Source: Proales similis
Lineage: Eukaryota > Rotifera > Eurotatoria > Ploima > Proalidae
Length of the DNA: 64,000 nucleotides
Direction: 5' to 3'
Assembly: GCA_019059635.1 (NCBI GenBank)
Contig: JAGVRJ010000008.1
Coordinates: 1,364,001-1,428,000, forward strand
Below the pieces are notes generated by a model. It searched no databases. It was given only the letters and a program-made list of their open reading frames with translations, and had not been told where the DNA came from. The position numbers were made by a program, and so were the translations under genes. The first letter of the stretch is position 1. Each line of letters begins with the position of its first letter. Positions 12,177-23,700 of the stretch are shown here, one piece after another.

Positions 12177-12480
12177 CTAAATCCAAAGTTTCGATTTAAA
12201 GACTTTATTGCTGAGAATGCGCAGCCAGAGTGATGCGGCAAATAAATCAAGTTGCTCTAGTTTCGGAGACGATCTCAACAGCTCATCGCGTAGAGCAGAC
12301 AGGAGTCTTGCTGGAGCAGCTACTAGACTCGAGCTACTTGAATTTAGCTAGCGCGCGGATTGATTTTGCTTGTCCAAGCACTGCATCCGAATTGCTATCC
12401 GCCAAGATCGTCATGCCAAAAGTGAACAGCAACAGCAGCAGAAGTAGAGTTGCTTGCTTCTTCTCCAAGTCGGCAAACAT
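12177..12480 (-). CDS. Candidate small secreted peptide
   Basis: The ATG at 12480 opens MFADLEKKQ followed by a strongly hydrophobic leucine run, a good signal peptide, then DSNSDA. That frame closes after about 48 codons. Skipping a possible 34-nt GT-AG intron (GTGCTTGG to CGCGCTAG) continues through a leucine-rich amphipathic stretch (ARLLSALRDELLRSSPKLE) to a TAG at 12179-12177. A TTAAATAT box lies about 50 nt upstream of the ATG and an AATAAA occurs at 12211-12206. It may be a peptide-hormone or secreted microprotein precursor. The intron is shorter than others here, so the structure is uncertain. Confidence 0.3.
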
Positions 12481-12735
12481 GATTCAGCGTCGACGTCGCT
12501 GTTTCTCACCGTGTGCGTCAAGCTCGACAAATATTTAAGTCGCCGAATGCCTTTCCTCCCATGCGTTTAAATTTTCCAAATATTTAATTATCTCAAGCGC
12601 TCCGCTCATCCGCTGCTCTCCATGGTTATTCAATACGCTTGGCCAAATATTTATGGGCATGGGCATCTTAAATAAGACCAAGGTGAGCTCGGTCTCAAAC
12701 CTCAAAAGTGACACTAAATTTCTAATTTGGAGAAA

Positions 12736-13949
12736 ATGAAAGCCTTTGAGCTCTTTGGCAACTGCGTCGTTGTTCTGGCTGTCGCTCTGTCGGGCCTCGA
12801 TGCCTTGGATGAAAGCAACGCGTGCACTCAAAACAAACCTTGCGGCGATTATCCCTGCATCTGGATCCATGAATGGTCGAGCTTCATGTGCGATTGTCTT
12901 GACGGCGAGCTTCGACTTAATCAGACTTGCACCAAGAGCGGTTTGTGTTCGCCTCTGGTCTTTCAAATTCGAGTTTCAGCTAATCTCCTCACCAACAGAG
13001 CCGACATGTTTGTCGAACGTGTGCTTCAACGGCGGCAAATGCTTAGTCACAAGTTTTAACAGTTTCAAATGCTCCTGCCAGGCTGGCTTCACCGGCCGCC
13101 GTTGTGAGAACTCATTCACAGTTTGTAAGTGAACAAACTGAACGCTCTCACTCGAATGTTCGACTCAGATTTGTGGCTTCAAAGTTAACCCTTGCCAGCA
13201 GTTGGACTTTAACATTTGCCAGAATGGAGGTAAGGTCGATATCGGCAGAAATCATTCAGAATGCGCCTCTGAATGCTCTCGCTCAACTTTACTCATTGAA
13301 AGGAAAGTGCAACTTTTACGGCCACGATTTCAAGTGCGAATGTCCGAAGGGATTCAGCGGCGAGCTGTGCGAAAACAAAATACAAACGAGTAACAGAGCG
13401 CTTTTGACCGCTTTGTGATGAAGCGACTAACTCGGCATTATTGTGACAGATCGCTGCTCAGAGGAGTGTGTTCACGGCCGATGCATAAACGCGGCATCGC
13501 TGTTTTATTGTGAATGTGACTTTGGCTGGATCGGCGACACGTGCAATCAGACACTAAGTAAGATTGTCCAGTCTTGCGACTTGGTCCGCTCCGCCTAAAA
13601 TTGTCCTAAAAAAAAAATAAAAATAGCCGGACCGTGCGAATCGACGCCTGAGCTCTGCAAGAACGCAGCAATATGCAAGAACATAATAAATCTTAACAAC
13701 ACAGTGACCGACTACAAATGCATCTGTGCGTCGGGCTATTTCGGCAAAAACTGCGAAAAGAGAGCCATAGATGGTAAGTGGCACTCAAACAGGCGTGCAT
13801 TTGTCGAACGCTCACGCGTGATAGGAGCCATGTGCTCAACAAACATTTGCCACAACGGAGGCAGGTGCTTCCGAATTGAGCCGTCGTCGGTCTACTGCGA
13901 CTGCCCGAATGCTTTTACTGGCCAATACTGCGAGTTTGCGCTGATTTGA
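12736..13949 (+). CDS. Secreted EGF-repeat protein
   Basis: About seven exons, with one EGF-like module per exon in the second half. Exon 1 (12736-12940) encodes a signal peptide and a first cysteine-rich module; exon 2 starts at 12999 with PTCLSNVCFNGGKC and ends in the EGF signature CSCQAGFTGRRC. Later modules include CECPKGFSGELC, CECDFGWIGDTC, CICASGYFGKNC and, at the end, CDCPNAFTGQYC. Introns are 44-70 nt. The protein ends seven residues after the last EGF cysteine with no transmembrane segment or GPI signal, so it should be released extracellularly. Family members act as ligands, matrix proteins or adhesion modulators; orthology is not clear. An AATAAA lies at 14003-14008. Confidence 0.8.
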
Positions 13950-14002
13950 GAATCTGAGCCAACAACTCATTTGACGCCCTCCGTCAACCATTCGTCCGTT
14001 TG

Positions 14003-14008
14003 AATAAA
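14003..14008 (+). terminator. Polyadenylation signal of EGF-repeat gene
   Basis: AATAAA 54 nt after the stop codon of the EGF-repeat gene and about 100 nt before the convergent stop of RNF121. Confidence 0.55.
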
Positions 14009-14107
14009 AAGCAAAGAGCACAAGCAAAGAGACTTTGACCAGTTGGCGACTGCTCTCGGTCTATTGGGGCTTTGTTTGTTGCGTAAAAATTTTAGAAGAA
14101 AAAGAGG

Positions 14108-15371
<1,264 letters not shown>

Positions 15372-15605
15372 TTAATTAAACAAGGCTTCATTTGCTCTTT
15401 ATTTCATTTACGAGTAATCAAGAGCTGGCAGTCTAAATTCGCTTAAATTATTCGTCGCACGCACCGAGTCCAGAAAAAAGTCTTAAATGCAGCAAGTATT
15501 GAGAGTTAATGAGGCAACATTGTTCTCTATAGGAGCCGAGAAATTTTCTTAAAATACATTCGCTTTCAATTTCGCTTCGAAACTCAGTGAATTTACCCGA
15601 AACGA
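15372..15605. promoter_or_regulatory. Shared divergent promoter, RNF121 and TAZ2-KIX gene
   Basis: Only 234 nt separate the two divergent start codons, so both 5' untranslated regions and promoters must lie here. No TATA box is clear on either side, as expected for housekeeping-type promoters. Confidence 0.5.
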
Positions 15606-16586
15606 ATGGATAGGACAAGCTCGTCGATTGAGACATCCAGAAAAGACCAGGAGACGGGCGTGGTGTCCAAAGCGTCATCGAAGATAGAGCACTATTTGAG
15701 ATGCTTCAAGCACGCCAGCTATTGCCAGAGCGACAGATGTGAACTTGCAGCCTGCAGCCGATACAAACGGGCGCTCGCTCATTTGGACAGCTGTGATCAA
15801 GCGGCAAAAGGCAAAGTTTGCGCCATTTGTCCGAAAGTGATTGCTCTGTTCATATTCCACGCCCGAAAATGCTCCGGTTTCGACGAAGAGGAGGGAACAA
15901 ACATTTGCTTGTTTCCTCGCTGTGCTATGATCAAGTCCAAGCTACTTGCACACACTCAAATGGAATCGATTAGATCTAATTTAAGAATCCTCAGACACCG
16001 GCCGAGAGCAGACTTTCAATCGCAAAAGTCAAAACGAAAAGAGCCGAGCACAAACGAACTGACGCCGAGTCAGCGGTCGAACCAATCACTTGTAAATGAA
16101 CAATCCACGCCCGCACAGGCCACTTGTAGTCATCAAGCGGACTGCGACCCAACAAATGAAAGCAGAGCTGAATTGTTGCATCGAATAGATGAACTAAAGC
16201 ACAAAATAGCGAACAGGAGCTGCTCGACGCTTCCTGCTTCGACCAGTCAGGAGAGTATAAAAATCAGCCAGAGCAGCCGACGAAGCATAGTGGCCGACAT
16301 TGCCAAGTTGGCTTGCGATCGCCAGAAAAAGCCCTACGACCTACGAATGGCCACCCTTGTTCTGACCATAATCCGCGCCGAGCGAGAATTATTCGCCCAA
16401 GCACTGGACCAAGACGAGTACGTGCTGTTAATGACCGAGCTGGCCTATCGCCTCCTCACGCAAATAGACAAGCACGAGCAGCAACGTCAGAACGTTGCCA
16501 TTCAGGCCTGCTTGAGCGAAGAGGACAATAGCGACGACGACGACGAGTCAAGGCCACCGCGTAAGAGGACGCGCACTGCGCCCTAG
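15606..16586 (+). CDS. TAZ2-KIX protein, CBP-like without acetyltransferase
   Basis: A single exon of 326 residues from ATG 15606 to TAG. Residues about 27-118 form a TAZ2-type zinc domain with all three H-C-C-C ligand sets in place: HASYCQSDRCELAAC, HLDSCDQAAKGKVCAIC, and HARKC...CLFPRC (the last loop enlarged by an acidic insert). Residues about 223-301 match the KIX fold: RRSIVADIAKL, then DLRMATLVLTI, ERELFAQALDQDEY and ELAYRLLTQ, parallel to CBP KIX residues R-x-x-LV, RL-x-x-LV, EREMYEQANDQEKY and ERIYRIQ. CBP has KIX before TAZ2; here the order is reversed, and bromodomain, PHD, acetyltransferase and ZZ are absent. The end is acidic then basic (EEDNSDDDDESRPPRKRTRTAP), suggesting a nuclear signal. 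It may compete with or redirect CBP-bound activators; that is inference. Confidence 0.85.
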   Translation: MDRTSSSIETSRKDQETGVVSKASSKIEHYLRCFKHASYCQSDRCELAACSRYKRALAHLDSCDQAAKGKVCAICPKVIALFIFHARKCSGFDEEEGTNICLFPRCAMIKSKLLAHTQMESIRSNLRILRHRPRADFQSQKSKRKEPSTNELTPSQRSNQSLVNEQSTPAQATCSHQADCDPTNESRAELLHRIDELKHKIANRSCSTLPASTSQESIKISQSSRRSIVADIAKLACDRQKKPYDLRMATLVLTIIRAERELFAQALDQDEYVLLMTELAYRLLTQIDKHEQQRQNVAIQACLSEEDNSDDDDESRPPRKRTRTAP

Positions 16587-16652
16587 AATCTGACCGTCTA
16601 ACATCTGAGGCAAAAGCTGGTTAGAAACCGACTCGCATTCCTTAAAAACGTT

Positions 16653-16658
16653 AATAAA
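16653..16658 (+). terminator. Polyadenylation signal of TAZ2-KIX gene
   Basis: AATAAA about 65 nt after the stop codon, followed by an AT-rich ATA-repeat stretch at 16714-16731. Confidence 0.55.
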
Positions 16659-16827
16659 AACACCTCGTTCCGGACTCAACATATCATTGTAATTTTGATT
16701 ATCTAAATTTAAAATAATAATAATAATAATAAGCCACGTCATTGAGCAAAATAGACCGGATAGCCAATTGACAGAGATCCAATGATGATTAATAAATTAT
16801 GAAAACATCAAACAGTTTTACCACCGG

Positions 16828-19800
16828 CTACTTGCTGTTCGGCTTATTTCCCTTTCTTGCGTTTTTCATCGCCTCCAGCTTGTCGTGAAACTTTTTCTCA
16901 ACCTGCTTGTGACGAATGCTCTGTGCCTGAGAGCTCGACTTGGCGGGCGCCTTTTTCAGCTCAGCTCTAGCTTGCTTTTTGGCCTCATCGCCGCAGCCAT
17001 GCACCTTTGAAGAACGTGTTCGATTAGAAATTGCTTTTTTTTTTTAACGAATGCCCAACCAATTATTACTTCGGCCAGACTGTGCTGCAAGCAAAATCGG
17101 TATCTGCAAAAGTCGCAGTTTTGGCCCAGTGTTTTGACCAGGGTCTTGCAGCTTTTGAAACTGCACACCGAATTGGCTTTGGTGACGAGGTCAATAAGCT
17201 CGTCAAAGTCGTCTGTGGCTGCCGTCTTGATCGGGTCTTCTTTTATCTTCTTGGCCTCTTTCTTCAGAGCTGGCTTGCTTGAAGCCTTAGCTTGCTCGTT
17301 TGGCTCGATTTGCTTTGAATTTATTTTACTGCAGTGCAGCTCATGCATCAGCAGATTCACTTTCAGAATGTACTTGCTACAGTACTTGCACACCTGGCAG
17401 TCGTTTCTGAATTTCAGCTCCGAGCTCTCTTGGTCCTCCACTTCGCCCAAGAGACTGAACTTGTTTGCCGCTTGTTCTACTCGTCGCATGTTCTTTTCGC
17501 CAGTCTGCTGAACCGTGTTCTCTGTTTTTTTCTTTTTTCCACTTTTTTTCTGTTCGGCTGTGTGATTGTTTAACCTCTCTTCGTCTCTGATTCGGGTGAG
17601 ACTATCGACAGGACATTCGCTATTTTGCTCGGCAGACTCTTTCTCGACCGAATCGGCCACTGGCGGCGGCATTTCTCGCACTTGGGGCCCAGGATCAACT
17701 GGCGGCTGCTTTCTCCAGATCTTAATTCTCCTCTCAGTTTCTTGGCCTTGGCTCGCATGTTCCACAAGATGCAGTTCAGCCAGCTCGTGGACTATTCGTC
17801 GTTGCTTTGAGCTAAGTGTGGCCGGAAAATTGTGCTCGGCAATCGAACAGTTTTTTATTTGATCTATAATGCCGACAACTTGCTTGCGGAATAGCTGCTC
17901 CGATTCTTCTATTTCATGTGAAGAACGATTTTCTCTGCTTTTAGAAATTGACTTGGACGCCGGCTTTAGATCAGCGAAACTGAGGCATTCTACGTCCAGA
18001 TCGCAGTAGTCAAAGCCACTCCTCACTTCGCCCTTTTCCTCGCAGTAATCGATAAAGCTCTTGATAAACTTTTCGCTTTTGCACGTCTGAGTGTCACAAA
18101 CGACAAATAGATGGCGACGAGCCCTCGTTATGGCGACGTTCATTCGCCTCCTATCGGCCAAAAAGCCCACTTCGCCCTTGTTATTCGAACGAACCAGCGA
18201 GAGGAGAACAGCCTCTTTTTCTCGGCCTTGGAAGCCGTCCACAGTCTTCACCTCCACTTTGGGATGGTCAGAATGCAGCTTTGACTTGATCAGCTCGACC
18301 TGGAGGCTGTAAGGGGTGATCACTGCGATGTCCTGAGGAGCGAGTCCACTTTCCAGGAGCCGTTCAACATGCTGGCAGATTATCTTGGCTTCGCCCTCGT
18401 TCGCCTTCGACTCTTCCTCGTCGTCTTCACCCGAGTTGACCATCTCGTGCATCTCACAGCCGTCAGTGTCGACCAGAACAAGAGCTTTGTCTGTGTCTTG
18501 GTTGCTGGCCACGCCCGGCAAGTCGCACAGAAGATGTTTGGCCACAGATTGATGCGGCCTCAGTTTATCGTCGTAGATCTGCTTCGAGATCCAGTCGTTG
18601 ATTATTTCATTCATTCTGTATTGAGTGGTGAGCATTTGAGAGCATTGATCGCCAAGCGAGTCGTTCAGTCTCTTCATCAAAGTGAGCTCGAGTCCCTTTT
18701 CGGCCGCCTCTTTGCTTGTTATGGTCGGAGCCAACTGAAAGTGATCGCCGGCAATAATCAGCTTCTTGGCCCCGTGTGCCAAGGCAATCCAACAGGCCGC
18801 CTCCAGAGCCTGTGAGCACTCGTCAATTATTATGGCATCGAACTGCTCTGCTTTGGCATGCTTGAGAACACCGTCCAAATTTGCGCCAGTTATGGTAGCC
18901 AGAATTATGTCGGCTCGATTTAGAACTTGCTCGGTTGCCTTTTTCTCGCGATCGATCAGCTCTTTTCTCAGCTCTTTGATTTGGCCTTTTATGCTGGCGC
19001 GTTCACCTCTGGACACTTTTTTCATTGTTTTGAAAGAGTTTTCGATTTCTTGTCTGACGTCAGCGGCCAACTGTTTCTGCTCGTGGCGGCTGATTATAGA
19101 ATCGAGCGAATAGTCCTGAATGTGCTCAAGCAGACGAGCCGGGTGGCCGAGACGAACAAGCTTCAGCTCCCGGTGGTCAGCCGCGGTGCCTTTTCTTGCC
19201 AGTCTCTCCACTAGGTTGTCCACAGCGATGTTGCTTGGCGCACAGCAGAGAATCTTTTGATTCAGTCTTATGCAGCACTGTTTGATTATTTCGATCAGAG
19301 TGGTTGTTTTGCCCGTTCCCGGAGGCCCGTGAATGATGGCCAGCTCTTTTTGCTTAAACGTGTGCTCGACTGCGCGACGCTGTGACTCGTCCAGATGGGC
19401 ATTGTAAAATTGAATTGAGTCGGCACTATTCAGTCTTATGTCTGGCTTCCTCTTCAAGAATAGAACATCAGCCAATTCGGACGCAACTGGGCCGAGCTTT
19501 TCGTTTCTCAACAGCAGGAGCGCGTTTGTGATCCTCTTGTAGGTGATGTCGTTGGCCAGTTTCAACAGTTTGAAAACTTGATTCTCTTCGTCTATTTGGT
19601 CTTCGATCTGCTCGAAATCTTGATCGAGAGCCACCGAAATAGTCGAAGAAGTGACCCGGCACACTGTGCCGCTTAAACCTTTTCCATAGACCAGCTCACT
19701 TGGCGGCTGGCTATTCTCGCTCACCGAGACTATGTCGCCGGGAGAGAAATGCTGCGTGTTTATGAGTTTGTTGGGCACAGCCGACGCGAAGACAAGAATC

Positions 19801-20032
19801 ATACGGCCATACAAGCCCGTGTGCTTATGGTCAATTCGAAGCTTCAAAATACAAGCGCCTTTGGCCTGAAGCTTGACAAGGCTCTTGAATTTAAACAGCG
19901 ATCTTCATCAAGATCGTTAGTCCCAACCATTCATTCAGTTCAGCATCGGCCTTACTTGGCTTGTTCGATTTCCGCATTCTTCTCCAATTCAATCAGTCTG
20001 AGCTGATTGTCAACAAACGCTGATACGTCCAT
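16828..20032 (-). CDS. IGHMBP2: IGHMBP2/SMUBP-2 superfamily 1 helicase
   Basis: Exons 20032-19956, 19881-17070 and 17004-16828 give 1021 residues in frame. The N-terminus (VDNQLRLIELEKNAEIEQA, then GLYGRMILVF) matches the IGHMBP2 OB-type domain. The helicase core shows Walker A HGPPGTGKTT, CCAPSNIAVDNLVERLA, the DEAD-like IIDECSQALEA, GDHFQLAPT, TQYRMN, TVDGFQGREKEAV and ITRARRHLFVV. After it come an R3H domain (about residues 690-755), a C2HC-type finger (CKYCSKYILKVN...HELHC) and an AN1 zinc finger (CSFKSCKTLVKTLGQNCDFCRYRFCLQHSLAEVHGCG) completed by the last exon. It is an ATP-dependent 5'-3' RNA/DNA helicase linked to ribosomes and tRNA; human mutations cause motor neuron disease. The C2HC finger is not in human IGHMBP2 as I recall it. 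Confidence 0.95.
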
Positions 20033-20707
20033 TCGCTCCCTTTTGCTTTAAGAAATCTAAGCAAACTCGTATTCTTTCTTTTGGGAATGGGTCTCGCGGT
20101 TGCTAAACAAACTTGACAGAGCTTAATCGATCAGACTGACTTGTAACTGGCGAGGATTTTCAATGAGTCAATGGCTTATTGGCGTAAGAGAGCCTGGAAA
20201 TGATACACACGGTTGCTTTGAATTTTTCTTTAAAACCATCGCTCGGCTTCGTTCGCACCAACCTAGCAAGGCTGGTGCCGAACGATGCGCTCGTCACTGC
20301 AATGGCCGACGGAGGGTGTTCCGTTGGGAATACATACTTCGAGTATAACTTTAAAGTTAATGTTCCGTGGTCTCGGACTGCATTTTACTTATTTGTTGGG
20401 ATTGATCTTTGCGCAGGGTAGAGACGCGCATTTTCATAACTTTGCATATTCGCCCGTCGTTAATTTCATGCCCAAGTTAGTAAAGCAATGCCAATGCATC
20501 GGGCCAAATGGACAAATAATTGGCTCCAACACCAAACAAACAATCACTGATTAGTCAAGATTCAAGATTTTTCTCAAGCACCTTTTGGTTCAAGCACCTT
20601 GTCAAGCACTAGTTTGGCCAGTCAGAGTCAAGCTTGTTGTGTTGGCTGTCTGGTATTGATGATCGTTTATTTAAATCAAATTGAAAAAACTTGTCGCACG
20701 ACGGACA
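20033..20707. other. Intergenic between IGHMBP2 and CFAP57
   Basis: Contains the IGHMBP2 promoter and the CFAP57 3' untranslated region. Short plus-strand frames at 20163-20554 overlap each other and show no domain, so I call no gene here. Confidence 0.45.
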
Positions 20708-23700
20708 TTATTTGACCGCGGGCGTTTCCATCGGAGGTAAGTGCGTGCTTGAGTTGGGTCGACTGGCAACCTTCTTTTCCAAGCTCTCGACCAACTCGCG
20801 CAGACGCTTTATCTCACTTTTTTGATGGTCGATGATCCGCTGCAGCTCGTTTTGCCTCTCCTCGATCAAATGGTTTTGCTTGTGCGTATTAAGGGCTTGT
20901 ACAATCGCCTCGGTGGTAGTGGCCGCATTTTTTCGACTGATTCCCAGCGCAGTCTCCAGGTCTTGGATGCGCGTGCGAGCGATTCTCAGCTCCTTTCTCA
21001 GGTCGTTCACTTCGCCGATCAGCGTCACGTTCTCTTGCATTATTCGAATGTTTTCCTTGCGATGCAGCTCGGTCACGTTGTCGAGCTTGAGCTTTAGCGA
21101 CTTGACTGTGCGCTCTAAATGATCCCTCTGTCGCGAGTACTCTTTCTGAATGTCTTGGTCAACGTCGGCCGCTTCGCTCTAATGGCCAATCGGTTTCTTC
21201 AGCAAACAGCGCCAGCAGCCGGAAGCAAAATTCTACTTACAACATCCTCATGTACATGCTTCTGGTAGATGGCCTTGATCTGCTCCTTGAGCAGCTTGGG
21301 CTCTTGAATGGCGCCCACGCAGTTGTGAATGTCGGTCTTGATCTTCTTCAGCTCGAGCTCGGCGTTTCTTCTCTTAAAGCGCTCCTCCTGAAGCTCGTTG
21401 TTGGTCGCTCTCAGCTTCGACTCTTTTTCTTTGTTCGCCAGCTCAAGCTGATCGTTGTGCTTGTTAAAGCGCTCCAGTTCACTTTCCATTTTGGTCTTTT
21501 CCTCCTTCAGGTCCTTGATCTCCATCTCTCTGGGCTCGATCATTCGCTTTTGCTCCTTTATTTTGTAGTCGAGCACGAACTTGAACTTCTCAAGCTCTTG
21601 GTTCTTTTTCTTCAGCTCGTAGATTCGCTTCTCCTTGTCCTGAATTGTGTCGTCGCGCTCTCTGATGTCCGTCTTTTGGCCTTCGATGTCCTTTTTCAGG
21701 CCCGCGATCTGGTCGTCGGCTTTTTTAAGCTGCTCGCGCAGCGTCTTTATCTCTTGCTCTTGTTCTCGCGCCAGATTCTCCATTTTTTGCACCTAGAAGC
21801 CGACCGAAACGGCAAAATTGAGCAATATGAGCCGATTTCAGCCAATCGAGCAGCATCATGCCTTACCCGGTTGAAGATGTTGTTCCTTTCGGTCTCGGCC
21901 TTGTTCATGTTCTCCTTTTCTATTTTCAGACTGTTCTCGTGCAGCGTTTTCAATTCGATTATTTCGGTGTCGCAGTCCTCTTCGATCTGGCGCCTTGTCT
22001 CTTCGTACTCTTTGGTCTGCTGACTGATCTGCTCTTGAAGCTAATTCGCACGATTAATCGTCGGCAAGAGGCCTCAACCAAAATAGCAAACAAGCATTTG
22101 CAGCGCTTACCTTTTCAATTTGCAGCTCTTTCTCTCTCAGCCTGTTCTCGTTATTTTCCTTCATTTCGTTTATGGCCTTGAGGTGGCTGCTCTTGAGCTC
22201 TTCGATCTCGCGGCTGTAGATCTCCTCTTTCTTGTCGGCTTCGGTCTGCAGGTCTCTGAGCTTGCCCGACTCTTTGAGGAATTTGTCCTCGCCGTCTTTC
22301 TGCGCCTCTTTAATCTCCTTCTCAAAGTTCTCCTGAATCAGCTTCTTTTCTTCGGCGTGCATCTTTTCGAGGTCGTCCTTCTCCTTCTTGAGAACGTTGC
22401 TCTTTGTCTTGAGCGTGTCCATCTCTTGAATGAACTTTTCTGTCAGCTCCTTGACTTTGTCGTTGCAGCTCATGTCTTTGAGTCGAAGCTGGTATTCGCT
22501 TTCGCTTTTCAATTCGTCCACTCGGCTCTTGAGCTCTTGCATCAGCTGGTTCTTCTCCTCCAGATCGCTTTTGGTGATGAGTATCTCTTCGGCGTACGCC
22601 TCCTTTTCTCTTTTGGCCGTTCGTCCCTCTCGATCCTGAAGTCGCCACAGAGCGATCGTGCCGTCCTCGGCTCCGGTCACTGCGAACTCGTCGCTGTGAG
22701 TTATTTTCAAGCGAGTCACTCCGCTCATGTGCGCCGGATAGTCGTGGTATTCGGCCGGAACAGTCAGAGGGAATCTGAAACTTCTCACAGTTCCCTTCGA
22801 TGTGCCCACGAACAGCATTCGTCCAGAACGCGACAGACTCACGCTCATCGGCACCACGTTCTCCTCCTCCATTTCGACTTCGCGCAGCACCTTGGTTTGG
22901 TGAATTAAATTAGCTGCGGACCACAGAAGAGATCATCAGAAGCAAGCAAAGAGCGTTCGTCAAAATCAATCGAGCGTTCGAGTTGGTGGTTAGTTAATCT
23001 ATTGGCTTAATTCATGATCTGATCGGCTTAGGATTTCTCATTCGTTTTAGGGTTTGCTATTTTAGTTTACGTCGAGAGGTTTTATGGGCGGCAATATAGT
23101 CGCCGACGGGGCAAGGTTTTGCTATTAAAAGTGAACATGTTCTTCGGCCTGGCATTAGAATGGCAGAAAATACCTGCGAGTCGGCGATTTCTTTCAGCTT
23201 GCGGTCAGATCCGACCGCGAAAATGGCCTTCGAGTCGGGACTTAGAGTGATGCCCGTGTAGCTGCAGTTCTTCAAGACATATTCGCCCGTCCTCTTTCCG
23301 GTGGCCGCGTCCCACTCGTAGACCGCTGGTAAGTAGTCGATCAACGAGCGATCAGCGTTCGACTATTCTCTCTATTGTTTACCTCCGTCGATTCCGCACG
23401 AGACGATTTTAAGGTCGTCGTTGCTCCAGATTAGTTGGCGAATTTTTCCGTTGTGACCCTTCAGGTTGGCCACGTTCTCAAACGTTGTCGTCGAGTAGAG
23501 TTGAATTACGTTTCCATGAACGGCCGCAAACAGGTGGCCACCGTTCGAGAAGCAGCACTTGAACAACAAATCGGTTGAGCGCAAAATCAATAGGCAAAGT
23601 CAGTTGAACGCGAACCTCTCGGCAGCCGCGAATGGCGAATTCTTTGAATTGCTTGATGTCGTCGATCAGGATGTTCATCAGGCGAAGTTTGTCAGAGAAG

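Noticed and set aside
20163-20554. Overlapping plus-strand frames between IGHMBP2 and CFAP57
   Set aside because: Mutually overlapping, no signal peptide or domain, atypical codon use.
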